From Coix lacryma-jobi var. lacryma-jobi (Eukaryota > Streptophyta > Magnoliopsida > Poales > Poaceae): a stretch of 64,000 nucleotides of DNA. How positions within the stretch are numbered: position 1 is the stretch's first letter; every line of letters begins with the position of its first letter. The notes beneath the pieces are model-generated. The model saw only the letters and a program-made list of their open reading frames with translations, ran no database searches and was not told the origin of the DNA. The position numbers were made by a program, and so were the translations under genes. Of this stretch, positions 24,224 through 36,600 are shown in pieces. The stretch is taken from assembly GCA_009763385.1 (NCBI GenBank), contig CM019823.1, positions 176,522,995-176,586,994 on the forward strand. The letters are read 5' to 3'.

Positions 24224-25180
24224 GAGTAAAGTTCATCACCGGTCCCTAAACTTGTGTCATTGTGTCATCCCGGTCCCTAAACTCGTAAATCGACCGTCTA
24301 TGTCCTCAAACTTGTTCGTCTGTGTCATCCTGGTCCCTAAACTTGTTCTGTTGTGTCATCCCGGTCTATAAACTTACAAATCGCTCGTTTAGGTCCTCAA
24401 ACTTAGATAGTTGTGTCATACTGGTCCCTAAACTTTGTTTTGAGTCTAACCTAGATCTAAACATGACAATTTAAAAATCTTATATCAACAAATAATTCAT
24501 AACTTTTTCATACAAACTCGAACAAAGACAAACTTTATATCAAAATTATAGCCCTCGATGTGATCTACAACTTTGTAGTTGAAAAGTTTTTATTTAAAAC
24601 TGTTTAGGGTCCTAAAATATTGTTCTATGTTTATAGATTTTGAAATTTAAAATTTAAAATTATCAAACAATCTTGAATATTGATATGATCTGTATAAAAG
24701 TTATAGTTCTCAATGCAATCTACAACTTTGTAGATAAATTTTTATTATTTAAAGTTATTTAGTATAAAAAAATAATTTTAAATTTTAAATTTCAAAATCT
24801 ATAAACATACAATAATATTTTGGGACCCTAAACAGTTTTAAATCAAAAAAAATTCAACTACAAAGTTGTAGATCACATTGAGGGCTATAATGTTGATATA
24901 AAGTTTGTCTTCTTTCAAGTTTGTATGAAAAGTTATGAATTATTTGTTGATATAAAGTTTTTAAATTGCCATGTTTAGATCTAGATGAGACTCAAAACAA
25001 TGTTTAGGGGCCAGGATGACACAACTGCCTAAGTTTGAGGACCTAAATGAGTGATTTGTATGTTTATGGACCGGGATGATACAACTGAACAAGTTTGAGG
25101 ACCTAGACAGTCGATTTGAGAGTTTAGGGACCAGCATGACACGACGACACAAGTTTAGGGACCGGCGATGGACTTTACTC
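24224..25180. mobile_element. Mutator-like foldback MITE with 9-bp target duplication
   Basis: This 957-bp element is essentially one long inverted repeat. It starts GAGTAAAGTTCATCACCGG and ends CCGGCGATGGACTTTACTC. A perfect 9-bp duplication CCATATATA flanks it (24215-24223, 25181-25189), matching the 9-bp signature and GAG...CTC ends of Mutator-like elements. Each arm repeats a word of the form GGTCCCTAAACTTG with TGTGTCATCC several times at about 50-60 bp spacing. No transposase is present. Confidence 0.87.
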
Positions 25181-25633
25181 CCATATATATTTATATATAT
25201 ATAATATAATATCTATTTGGTATCATAAGTATTAGTCTTTTAGTAAATTTGATCAAACTTCAAATGGTTTGACTTAGGATAAATCTAAAACATCATTTAT
25301 TTTGGGACGTATAGAGTATTTTGAAAGTGAAAAATTTATGGTTTACTTGCGAACTTATTTAATTTGATGTGTTGATGACAACCTTAATGTATTATTAAAG
25401 TTTAACTTTAACCAAAAAATATATAATCAAATATTAATATTTATGGTATATAATTAGTACCATGAGATAGATCTTTGAATATATACTTATATAATAAGGT
25501 TTAGAGATATAAATATGGTACGTATTTTTTATGAATCTAATCAAAGTTGAGAAAGTTTAACGAGCACGTATCTTATAGCGACTCCTTTTTTTAACAGAGG
25601 GAGTATATAAACATTTGTGCGTCTGTTACTTAG

Positions 25634-25971
25634 CTCTTGTTTAGTTCCCACCGTAAAAACTTTTCACCCATCATATCGAATATTTGTACATATGCATGGA
25701 GTACTAAACGTAGACTAAAAAATAACTAAATACATATATTGCGTGTAATTTGTGAGACGATTTTTTAAGCCTAATAAGTTTATGTTTTAACAATATTGTG
25801 CTAAGTAAACATGTGCTAATAACGGATTAATTAGGCTTAATAAATTCGTCTCACGGTTTTCAGGCAGAATATGTAATTTGTTTTTTATTAGTTTATTTTT
25901 AATAGACTAAATGAGTGCTGAAACATCCGATGTGACATGAAAAAACTTTTTACGTCTCAACTAAGGGCATG
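25634..25971. mobile_element. MITE of the GTTTAGTT / ATTCGTCTC family
   Basis: The ends CTTGTTTAGTTCCCACCGTA and TACGTCTCAACTAAGG form an imperfect inverted repeat. The interior carries a second hairpin, GAGACGATTTTTTAAGCCTA versus TTAGGCTTAATAAATTCGTC. Partial relatives follow immediately and occur again near 29000, 29400 and 58170. Confidence 0.6.
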
Positions 25972-26334
25972 TTTAAATCTTGGTTGTAAAAATTTTGAAT
26001 GTCACATCAAATATTACGTAGGGTGTTGCATGATGTATCTGGATACTAACAAAAAAATAATTTATAGAATATGTCCGTAAATCGCGAGACGATTTTTTTA
26101 AGCCTAATCAACTCGTCATTGGCACATGTGTTACTATAGTATTTTAGTGTCTGATTATTAACTAATTAGGCTTAAAAGATTCGTCTCGTAAATTACATGC
26201 AAACTGTGTAAGGGCACTCCAGTGGTTGAAACTACACATAGTTTCCATAGCAGTCATGTCATCTAGAAACTGCCTCTAGAAATCAGATCACTCAATGCAC
26301 CGTTTCTTTGCATGAACCTAACAATAAATTTAGC

Positions 26335-26430
26335 CATCAAAGCTATCATTTCCTCTCTCTCCTTATCCTTACTTCCTCCGGTCATCAAAGCTATCATTTC
26401 CTCTCTCTCCTTATCCTTACTTCCTCCGGT
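26335..26430. repeat. Perfect tandem duplication, 48 bp x 2
   Basis: Units 26335-26382 and 26383-26430 are identical (CATCAAAGCTATCATTTCCT ... CTTCCTCCGGT). Confidence 0.9.
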
Positions 26431-27040
26431 CACTTTTCTTGCGTGCTCGGTGAGGCAGTACCAGCAGCTCAGCTCAGTCCTCATGTGCGCAGCAGGAGTT
26501 AGAGCAGGCGTAAGCAGCGGACATCTCTGCACCTGGGCCGGTACGCGTGCGGGAGAGCGGGGCCAGCGCGGCTCGGTTGGCGTGGGCGAGCAAAACAGCA
26601 CGGCGCGGGCGTGTGGCCGCCGGCGTGAGCAAGCAGAGCTAGCGCATCGAGGTGGCCGGCGGGGCGAGCCCAGGCCAGCGCGACGTGCAAGCAGTGACCG
26701 GTGTACGCAAGCAGAGCCAGTGCGGTGAGCGGCCGCTGGGCGAGCAGGGGTGGCGTTGTGGAGCGGTCTGCTGGCGAACGGCGGCCGGTGGGCGAGCAGG
26801 GCCAGCTCGCGGAGCAGCCGGTGGGCGAGCCAGCGCGTCACGGGCGAGCGGCGGCCTAGCACACGCGAGCCCTAGGTAGAAACGAGTGGTTTCTTCCCAA
26901 CGGATTTTCATCGTTTCTTCGTACCTCGGTCAAGAGTAGACCCTGTTTCTCTCCTACGAAACGGTTTCCTCTATTTCTCGTCTCTTTCTTCACGAGTTGA
27001 AGCGCCATGTTAGCATTTCATCTACGCCGCATCTCGTTTA

Positions 27041-27585
27041 GGAGGTGTTTGGGACTGCTCCGCTTCCGTTTTTGCTGCTCTGCTCCGCGAGCTCCATCAT
27101 GGAGCAGCTCCACCGTGGAGTTTGTGGAGCAGATGGTCTTGTTTGGCACACAGCTTTGCTCCAGCTCTAGAAATGAGTTATTTTCATATAAATAGTCTAT
27201 TATGTCCCTAATTGAAATTACACTTGATATTTTTTAAAAAAATAAAAAAAACAAATAATATAACATTAATTAGGGCCATAATTCAAATATAAATAATTGT
27301 TTGATAATTGTAAATGGTAGAAAGATTCGACGCGTGTTTACAAGAGTTGAACAGATTAGTATATGAGATTAATCAATGACAATGTGAGTAATTATCTCAC
27401 AACTCCATGTGGGAATACAAAGCTCGAAAAACTGTATTACTCCTTGAGGTGCTCCAGAAAAAACATGGAGTTGGGCTCTAGCTCCACCTTTTTTGCGGAG
27501 CAGAGTTCGTGGAGCTGGACGTGTTTAGCACAGTGGAGCTAGAGCGGAGCAGCGAAAACGGAAGCGGAGCAGTCCAAACACCCCC
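27041..27585. mobile_element. Tourist-like MITE (PIF/Harbinger type), 545 bp
   Basis: Terminal inverted repeats GGAGGTGTTTGGGACTGCTC and GAGCAGTCCAAACACCCCC extend inward for over 30 bp (CGCTTCCGTTTT / AAAACGGAAGCG). They are flanked by TTA at 27038-27040 and 27586-27588, the PIF/Harbinger duplication. Confidence 0.85.
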
Positions 27586-27941
27586 TTAATAGAGATAGAA
27601 ACCACAATTAATATCTCATTGGGACTGCCCTAATTAGTTATTTTTAATCTATATTTAGTACTTTATGTATGTGTCCAAAGATTCGATGTGATAGGTGTAA
27701 AAATTTTTATTTTGGATCTAAACATGCTCTAAGAGCAAGGTTAATAATACAGTCTGCTGCAGGCTATAAGAAATCCTTGCAGTGATCTTTCAGTCTACTC
27801 ATATAGTGGTTGGGCCTTCACTATTAATACATAACTCACTTATCTCTCTCACAGAGTTTTTGATTCTTGTGTCTAAACTAGCTATAAATTTATAGTCCAC
27901 TTCTCTTTTGTCTTCTCCATATCAGCATTTAGTCCGTTTAC

Positions 27942-28449
27942 TCGGCCTGGGCACTTTTTACCCGAAACCCGCAAACCGCACCGAACCGAACCAAAATATC
28001 AGTTTATTCGGTTTTCGGTTGCGGGTTCGGTTTTGGTTTTTGTGTTATTCGGTGTGCGGGTTCGGTTTCGGTTTTGGTGTCAAACCGAACCGCATAACCG
28101 AAAACCGAAATATTTGTACTGGTTGGTTAGTTGCTATTGATTTGTGTACTTGTTATATATATATGTATATATATATATATATGTGTGTGTGTGTATATTA
28201 TATATATATTGTATATATATATTGTTGCTTGCATTCATCTCAAATTCTCATGTAATTCTACATTGTTGTTGCTGCTGACATTATGTTCGGTTATTACGGT
28301 TAAAAACCGAAAACCGAATTTATAAACCGAAACCGAATTTTGCGGTTTTCATTTTTTTGGAAAACCGAACAGTGGCTATAGGCTGAAAACCAAAATATTT
28401 TTAACCGAACCGAACCGAATTATCGGTTTTAACCGAACGCCCAGGGTGA
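27942..28449. mobile_element. hAT-like MITE with 8-bp duplication
   Basis: A 508-bp element is flanked by a perfect 8-bp duplication CCGTTTAC (27934-27941, 28450-28457), the hAT signature. The ends TCGGCCTGGGC and GCCCAGGGTGA are short imperfect inverted repeats. Inside, CCGAACCGAA/TTCGGTTTTCGGTT words are densely repeated on both strands around a TA/TG microsatellite. No transposase. Confidence 0.75.
28151..28223. repeat. (TA)n / (TG)n microsatellite
   Basis: Alternating TATATA and TGTGTG runs form the centre of the hAT-like element. Confidence 0.9.
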
Positions 28450-28671
28450 CCGTTTACCGTCTCTCGCTATACTTAGCTCTAAATAAGACCTTAGATCTCG
28501 AAAAAACAAAAGAGTTCTCCCACACTCTTTGACGGAACCGCATCCGACCCAAGAGCCGCTCGATCACCCGAAAGCGGAACGCAGAAAACGGGGAGAAAAG
28601 CTTCGTGTCGTGGAAAGTTCCGCTCTGACCGTGCCAAATGGCATCCCGGGTTGCGACTGGCTAGCTATGTA

Positions 28672-28928
28672 CTTCCTCCGTCCCATAATAGAAGTCGTTA
28701 TGGGATGCGTGTCGATCAATCTTTCCTAACTTTGACCAAGTTTGTAGAAAATATGTGCAACATTTATATCTTCAAATAAATTTATTATAAAAGTACATTC
28801 AATGGTCTATCTAATGATATTAATTATGTATTATAAATATTAATATTATTTAATATATAGTCGGTCAAAGTTGTAAAATGTTGACTTCTCGGGAAGCGAG
28901 AATGACTTCTATTTTGGGACGGAGGGAG
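28672..28928. mobile_element. Stowaway MITE
   Basis: It opens CTTCCTCCGTCCCATAATAG and ends CTATTTTGGGACGGAGGGAG, with TA on both sides. The interior ATATGTGCAACATTTATATC places it in the same family as the copies at 6098, 16643 and 39741. Confidence 0.85.
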
Positions 28929-29719
28929 TATGTGGCACGGACACGTACACGTAGATACGGGGTTAGTTTTTCTCGGGGGCTTGTTTGTACAGTGACACTA
29001 TAGCACTTTTGTTATTATTTGATAAATTTTATCTAAATATGGATTAATTAGGATCAAAAGATTCGTCTCGATGTATACACTAAAAGTTTAATTAATTATT
29101 TTTTAATCTATATTTAATGTTCTATGTATGCATCTAAAGATTCAATGTGACGAAAAATCTTGAAAAAATTTAGCAAATTTTGGAGAACTAAACGTGACCT
29201 GAACTAAATTTGTAGTGATGTATCGAAATATCTAATACGGATACATGACAGGAATCGTATCGAAATATCAGGAGTAACTCTAGTCGCTGCTACAGCTGGT
29301 TGTGATAAGGACAAGGTGTGTTTTTTTCCTAGAAAAAAAAATTAGTCTTTCACATACGGCACTAATTTACTCTATTAAAAATAAATTAATTATAAAACTA
29401 ATTACACCGTCATATGTTAGTTAATAAGACGAATCTATTAAGGTAAACTAATCTATTATTAACAAATGTTTACTGTAGTGTCAAATTATAAACTAATTAA
29501 ATTTAATAGATTCGTCTCGTGAATTAGTCTCTGACTGATAAATTAGTTTTTTGTTTAGTATATATTTTTATAATAGACTAAATTAGGTCGTAACATTGGG
29601 CGTGACAGGAAAAAAAAATGACCTGGAAACGAACACGCCGAGTTGTTCTGATTTCGGACGATACATGCGGCGTCCTAGGAGCAGAGGGAAGAAGAAGAAC
29701 CAGCCAGCGCCAGTCAGCC

Positions 29720-32700
29720 ATGCTGCAGCTCCATGCGAGGACAGTTGAAATGCTGCTGCTGCTTCTCTCCGCCATGGCGGGTAGGCCTGCGGTTGCCACT
29801 GCAGCCGCGCCGCTGACAGGCCAAGAAAGCGACGAGAGCGCGCTCCTAGACTTGAAGGCAAAGGCGGCATCCGGCCACTCCGGAGCAGCCTCGCTGGCCT
29901 CCTGGTCCCGGTCCCGGAACGGCAGCGGCAGCTACTGCAGCTGGGACTCTGGGAGGGCGTGACGTGCGGCGGCCAGAGACACCCGCGGAGGGTGGTCGCT
30001 CTGGACCTGCACTCCCGGGGGCTCGCCGGCACCGTCTCCCCCGCCATCGGCAACCTCACCTTCCTCCGGTCGCTCAACCTAAGCCTCAACGCCCTGCGCG
30101 GCGACATCCCGCCGACCATCGGCTCCCTCCGCCGCCTCCGGTATCTTGACCTGGCGGACAACTCGCTCGCCGGCGCGATCCCAGGCAACATCAGCCGCTG
30201 CGCCAGCCTCGAGGTCCTGGACGTCAGCGGCAACAGGGGGCTCCAGGGGAGAATACCTGCCGAGATTGGCGACTTGCTGATGCTCAGAGTTGTCAATCTT
30301 GGCAACAACAGCATCACTGGCGCCATCCCCGCATCGCTCGGGAACCTCTCCCGGCTGGAGGACCTGTACCTGGCGATGAACCACATGGAGGGGCCGATCC
30401 CCGCAGGCATCGGGGGCAACCCACACCTCAGGAGCCTCCAGCTCTCCATGAACAACCTCTCGGGAGCGCTTCCTCCTTCACTGTTCAACCTGTCATCGCT
30501 CAAGCTACTTTCCATGGCGGAGAACGAGCTGCACGGTCGCCTCCCGCAAGATTTCGGAACAACCCTTGGCAGCAGCTTGCGGTTCCTCGCGCTTGGAGGT
30601 AACCAGTTCACGGGAGACGTCCCCACATCTCTCACCAATCTCTCCAATCTCAGAATTTTTGACGTGTCCGTCAACGAGTTCAGTGGATTCGTCCCTCCCG
30701 CGCTGGGCAGACTGCAGCATCTTGAATGGTTCAACCTGGACAATAACATGTTCCAGGCATATAGTGAGCAAGAATGGGCATTCCTTGCTTCGCTCGCAAA
30801 TTGTAGCGCGCTGCAAGTGGTTGAATTGGGATGGAATAGTAGGTTTGCAGGGGAACTACCAAATTCACTGGCTAATCTGTCCACGACTCTCCAGGAGCTG
30901 CTGATTTTCTCCAACAGTATATCTGGCGCCATCCCAACTGACATTGGAAATCTGGTGGGCCTCGAGCAGCTTATGCTTGGAGAGAACTTGCTCACTGGGG
31001 CCATTCCAGTAAGCATAGGCAAGCTCACACGGTTGAACAGGCTGTTACTGAGTTACAACAACCTGTCAGGAAGCATCCCGTCATCCATCGGAAACCTCAC
31101 TGGTCTAGTTCAACTCACTGTCAAAGCCAACAGCCTGGAGGGACCGATTCCAGCAAGCATGGGGAATCTGGGGAAGCTGTCAGTACTAGATCTATCTAGC
31201 AACAACCTTAGTGGGGTGATCCCAAGAGAGGTTATGAACCTACCATCACTGTCACAGTACTTGGATTTATCTGATAACTTGCTGGAGGGACCTCTTCCGT
31301 CAGAGGTTGGTAACTTTGTGAATCTTGGAGTGCTCTCTCTGTCGAGAAACCGACTGTCCGGTATGATACCTGATGCCATCAGCAACTGCGTAGTACTAGA
31401 AATCCTCCTAATGGATGGCAATTTATTTCAAGGAAACATCCCTCCTGTTTTGGGGGACATGAAAGGGCTTACTTTACTGAATCTGACAAGCAATAAGCTG
31501 AATGGAAGCATTCCTGGGGACCTAGGGGATATTACCAACTTGCAGCAGCTATACCTTGCCCACAATAACCTATCAGGACAAATTCCACAGCTCCTAGGCA
31601 ATCAAACATCACTGGTCCGTCTCGATCTGTCCTTCAACAATTTACAAGGTGAAGTACCACAGGACGGAGTTTTCCGGAATCTGACTGGACTATCCATAGT
31701 TGGAAACGGTAAGTTATGCGGTGGAATGCCACAGCTTCATCTGCCAAAATGCCCAAACTCTGCTGCAAGGAACAATAAGAAAACCACGTCAACGTCGCTT
31801 AGAATAGCATTGCCTACAGTAGGAGCAATCCTGGTTTTATTTTCAGTGTTTTCTTTAGCCGCATTCCTTTACAGAAGGTCTATGGCAATGGCAGCAACCC
31901 AGCAGCTGGAAGAAAAACAACCACCTCGTTTCACTGATACAGAGCTTCCAATGGTTTCATATGATGAGATACTCAAAGGAACCGATGGGTTCTCAGAATC
32001 CAATCTCCTAGGACAAGGAAGACATGGGTCCGTATACAGTGGTACCTTGAAAAATGGACGTGTTCCTGTAGCCGTCAAGGTATTTAATCTTCAGCAATCA
32101 GGATCATACAAAAGTTTCCAGGCTGAGTGTGAAGCACTGCGAGGAGTTAGGCACAGATGCCTTGTAAAGATCATCACATGCTGTTCGAGCATCGACCACC
32201 AAGGTGAAGACTTCAGGGCTCTAGTCTTCGAGCTTATGCCGAATGGGAACTTAGATAGCTGGATCCATTCAGATTCAGATTTGGAAAGCCAGAGCAGAAA
32301 TGCAGCAGCACTGACCTTAGAGCAGAGGCTAGGTATCGCCGTTGACATCACGGATGCATTAGACTACCTCCATAATGGCTGCCATCCAATGGTCATCCAC
32401 TGCGATCTCAAGCCCAGCAACATTCTTCTTACTCAGGACATGAGGGCTTGTGTTGGAGATTTCGGCATCGCTAGAATTCTAAATGAAGCTGCAAGAGAAA
32501 CCTGTGTGGATTCCAACAGTACCATCGGCGTAAGAGGCTCTATCGGATACGTTGCTCCAGGTAATTCGCTATTTCACTGCCTGACCTGATCGAACCTAGC
32601 TATATATACTATACATAGCCGTTTATTCTCCAAATTGTTTCAATTAATCTGTTGCAGAATATGGAGAAGGGTTCGGAGTATCAACTCACGGTGATGTTTA

Positions 32701-33043
32701 CAGCCTTGGCATCGTTTTGATCGAGATGTTTACAGGAAAGCGCCCAACAGACGACATGTTCAGGGACGGGCTAAGCCTGCATTACTTCGCTGGGGCAGCT
32801 CTTCCTGGTCAGGTGATGGAGATAGCAGATTCCAGAATCTGGTTGTGTGACGACCAAGCCAAAAATAGCAATGGTACAGAAGATATTTCCAGAACCAGGG
32901 AATGCCTGGCTGCTATTATCCAGCTTGGTGTGCTGTGCTCAAAGCAATCACCCAAAGATCGTCCGTCAATAAGCGATGCCGCTGTAGAGGTGCATAATAT
33001 CAGAGATACGTACCTCAGCTATTGCCGGTCGCTGCCGTGTTAG
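29720..33043 (+). CDS. LRR-XII (Xa21/EFR-like) receptor kinase with a frameshift in the LRR N-cap
   Basis: A cell-surface immune-type receptor kinase. The ATG at 29720 opens a signal peptide (MLLLLLSAMAGRPAVA) and an LRR N-terminal cap beginning ESDESALLDLKAKA. At 29945-29952 an extra 8 bp, a near-tandem CTGGGACT/CTGGGAGG, disrupts the cap motif: the first frame stops at 29960-29962 while the second carries WEGVTCGG and everything after. About 20 leucine-rich repeats follow, then the C-terminal cap (LCGGMPQLHLPKC), a membrane segment at about 31803-31875 and a kinase. Kinase motifs seen are GQGRHGSVY, VAVK, IHCDLKPSN (non-RD), GDFGIAR and GYVAPE. One intron (32561-32657) lies in the codon for the Glu of APE, the conserved site in this subfamily. 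Apart from the frameshift the gene is intact; it may be a recent pseudogene or carry a local sequence error. Confidence 0.85.
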
Positions 33044-33652
33044 AGCTCGGCGAGGCGGCAAGGAAGGGACCCTTTAGAACGCAGGATTTACTAAAGGATC
33101 TTTAGAACAGAAACGATTTTTATAGGAAATCATGCAGAATTTTGTAGTAATCAATTCGACTGCACAGAAAAAAAAGTATATGATTCGTGGATTTTTTGTT
33201 CATGTTCCAAAGAGAGCCTAAAGCATTTTTCATGTACAAATTTTTCATGAGTATTCGGTCGCCAGATACAAATTTGAATCTATATATACCAGCATGGCAA
33301 TACCATGTACCACACAAAACAGTTCAATGGATTTACCTCGCTTAACCTTCCAAGATAGTACAACTATACCAATACCAAACACTGACAACACACAATAAGT
33401 ACACCATTCGACCACAGAAATTTACATCTCCTCGCGAGAACTTACAAATACAACAATAAAACCAATGGTAACCTCAACATATATGGACATGCATCTGATC
33501 TTATCTCATGAAATGAGCCTAGCGCGCACCGCAAGGGCATGCCCGGCGGATATTCAGTGTCTCCGCCAGTACAACATGGATGTTATGCAGACAAGAACGG
33601 CATCCGGCTGCTAAGCGCAATCCGTGGCGATGTTCAGGCGTCACATGCCTTC
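33044..33652. other. Spacer between convergent receptor-kinase and IQD genes
   Basis: This is presumably the 3' UTRs of both genes. I see no repeat or gene in it. Confidence 0.5.
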
Positions 33653-36600
33653 TCAAGTCTCCAGCTCAACTCTAGTGGGAACTGGATCAATGGAACTGGC
33701 AAGATGATGCCTTGACCCCAGTATGTGGGGATCTTTTGTGGCCTTCAGGGATCGGTTAACCGTGCCTTTCTTTGTCAAGTGTTTACCAGCTTCTGAACCT
33801 GGTAATTTGTCAATAGCAAGTTAATGAATTGATTGTTTATTTAAGCAGCCGTGTAAATATGAATGTTTCCATGTCATACGCCATAAGAAGAAATGCCTTC
33901 CAAATAATCATATAAAAGAAGCTCATGCTAGAAAGAAGCAGTGCAAGTGGTATGTAGACTTACCAATGCCAGGCAAGGAGAATCTTTTATGAACTTGACA
34001 ATCCAAGTCTCCAGTCCTCTCCTTTGAATTAATACTGGAAGTCCTCTCCTTTGGATTACTAGTGGACCGCACAACAAGTACTGAAGAACGAGATGAGGCT
34101 TCCTCAGAACCTTCTCTGGGTAAAACCTTCAGTCTAGATTTAGCTGGTACCAATCCACTGGATCGATTTGTCGAGGAGCCACCACCCTCTGAGTTTGATG
34201 GGAAGACCTTGTGGTTCAATGTGTTTGATTCAAGGGTTGAATCATGCTTTTTAACATGTTTTCTGTATGGGGTCTTAGTTGCACTTCTGTCAGGTTGTTG
34301 CCTGGTTTCATTAACTACAAAAATCCCATCTGCAGCGTAAGTGCCAAGGAACCGACTCTCCCAAGGCCGAACAGCCATCCATCTCTCTAGCCAATTCCAG
34401 CCCCAGCTGTTCTTGTCAGGTTCAAATGCTGTAGCTTGTCTTGAACTTGCTTGCCACTGAAATAGGAGGGGAACAAGTTAAGAATTTTGGATGCCAGGAT
34501 TTTGAAAGGCTTACTAACCTTGCACTGTGGATTTTTTATTGTTTTCTATCAGATGAAAGGTAATTTCAATTATCATGATGAGTGTGCTTTCGCTTCCAGG
34601 GAGGACAAAAGTACGAATCTTTCATTTTCCTTTCGAGAACAGGTCTCATGTTTGTTACAGAATGTAATTATTCTACCATGAGCTGAACAAACAGAATAAT
34701 TTGGAAAAGATAAGCATCTTAATTGTCAAGCTAGCGTACAGGGGTGGACAACTTCAATTGTTCCTCAAGAAAGGAACACTTAGTCAAACAATAGCAAACA
34801 ACAGAGCCTGGCTAAGATTAGACCTGGCCAAGGATAACCAGGTGAGCATAAGGCAAGTCCATGGTGTTTAGTTGCATGGATAAACCTTACCTGTAGGATC
34901 GTGTTTGGTTGTGTGCTCTGCATGAGCTCAGCTCACCTCTTCTTTGGTGTGGTGAGTTAACCGCTCATCTTCCTCATGCTACTGATGCGGACATGCAGGA
35001 CATCAAGGAGTCGGCATGGAATTCAAAAGGCACTAACTTTTCCAACCCAATCAAAGAGGATAATGATGGCGTAAGGATCACAGCATCAAACACTTATTTT
35101 TTTTTTAAGTGATTCTATCTTTGGAAAATCATTTGATCCTTGTACTAACAGTACAAACCATTACCAGACTGCAGGACTAGCTAGCTCATCGATCTAGCAA
35201 ACCTTACCATGCCAAAACCTGAACTAAACTCTACCAATGGAGACCGACTACCTACCAAGCATTGAGTTCTCACTTTTCTCTTCTACCGAAGCACCAAGAA
35301 CAATCGATCCATTGGCCGTGTGCATGCAGGCCAGCACCAACCATGTGTGGTACTCGTTTTCACCTGAGCTGGACAGTCCATGCCTGCCCCTTGCCTGCAG
35401 CACACCTGTGTGGGCAGCGCTGTTGTGCAACTACAGAGATGGAGGACCGAGACACCGAGGCTGATGGGGTTGCACTGCGAAGGATAACCGGCATCAGCCT
35501 CATCGGTGAAGAAGCAGGAGATGAGGGGAATGGGAAGGGAGGGGTAGCCAAAGCCTAGCTAACCTTAGCCACCCGATTCTGTGAGCCAGGGATAGACAGG
35601 CTATCTCGGCACGGATGGCTTAGGAAGTTAGGGTAGCCTGGCTCCGATGTGGATGAACCAAACAAACCGGCCGATCTGGTTTAGATGACATAACGCATGC
35701 CAAGGAATGAGGGGAAACAAAACACCCCCTTAGAATAGAACAGGTTTTACGCGTTACAATATATTCACTCTAATCCATGGTTTATTACTTCAGTAATCAT
35801 CTTATTAGTAGAATAACAGTGTATGCATATGTTGATGTAGAAGCAGGATAAACTACCTGATGAGCTAGAGCATAGGCCATGGCTCGCTCACGTTTAGCTG
35901 CTGCTTCCTGCCTCTTTAGAAGTTTTGCTTGGATATCTTCTACAGAACCGATACTATCACACCAGCCATCCTGCATTTTAAGACAACGATAAAAGTTCAC
36001 AAACAAACCAGATCATTGTACTGGAACGCCAGTTATTACCTAACAAAAAGACCAATATGGTAATTTGTAAACAAATCATGAAATAGTCTTTTGGAAACGA
36101 TTTTTGAAATAGTATCAGCATATATAACTATCAGCCAAATAAATGACAGGATAATAGGGATGCCTTGTTTTTGAATCTTGTGCATCTCACCTCAATTTCT
36201 CTAACACGTGCCTCGGTCGTGTGCTCTGGTGAAGTATTTTGCTGATCGGTCTGGTTTTCCAAAGCCATGCGAACTCGCCTTGCTCTAACACGGGCTTGAA
36301 CCCTGACCAAAGCTTGCATACAGCGGAGAGTCGTAGCAGCTTGCTTTCTTACAATATGACCTCTTACAAGGGCTTGAAGCCTAACCAGCCCTTTCAAAGC
36401 TCGACGAGCTCTCCTAGCCTGAAGAAGGAACACGTGGGAACTATAAGAAACTAAAGCATTAAGTGAGAATGATAGTAAATCAATCGTTTTCTTTCCACAA
36501 TTTCTATTTTTTTACTAGGTAGAGAAAACTTGTTTTGCAAACTTCCGCAGTTGCAAAAGGTAATATACAATCAGATTGTGAACAAACATATTTCAAGCAT

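Larger units (their letters stand above)
22972..29719. other. Long intergenic spacer dominated by non-autonomous transposons
   Basis: The Expp1-like promoter lies at the left end. Six elements or repeats are listed separately. A weak coding-like stretch at 23858-24010 (FKECKVGPNGELDEDDFQ) may be a transposase remnant, but I could not identify it. The segment 26440-26880 is GC-rich with recurring GGGCGAGC words and long frames on both strands; I regard it as transposon filler or captured sequence. Partial copies of the GTTTAGTT/ATTCGTCTC MITE family occur at about 25972-26200, 28975-29200 and 29388-29600. Confidence 0.55.

Noticed and set aside
26263..26862. 199-codon minus-strand frame in a GC-rich segment
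   Set aside because: Low-complexity Ala/Arg/Pro sequence, includes the 48-bp tandem duplication as repeated peptide; probably transposon filler.
29959..29961. Start codon of the downstream LRR-kinase frame
   Set aside because: It is GTG inside the conserved cap motif, not a real start; the upstream exon with a signal peptide is the true N-terminus.
29583..31028. 481-codon minus-strand open frame
   Set aside because: It is antisense to the LRR receptor kinase and composed of low-complexity Ser/Arg/Leu sequence expected from reading the LRRs backwards.
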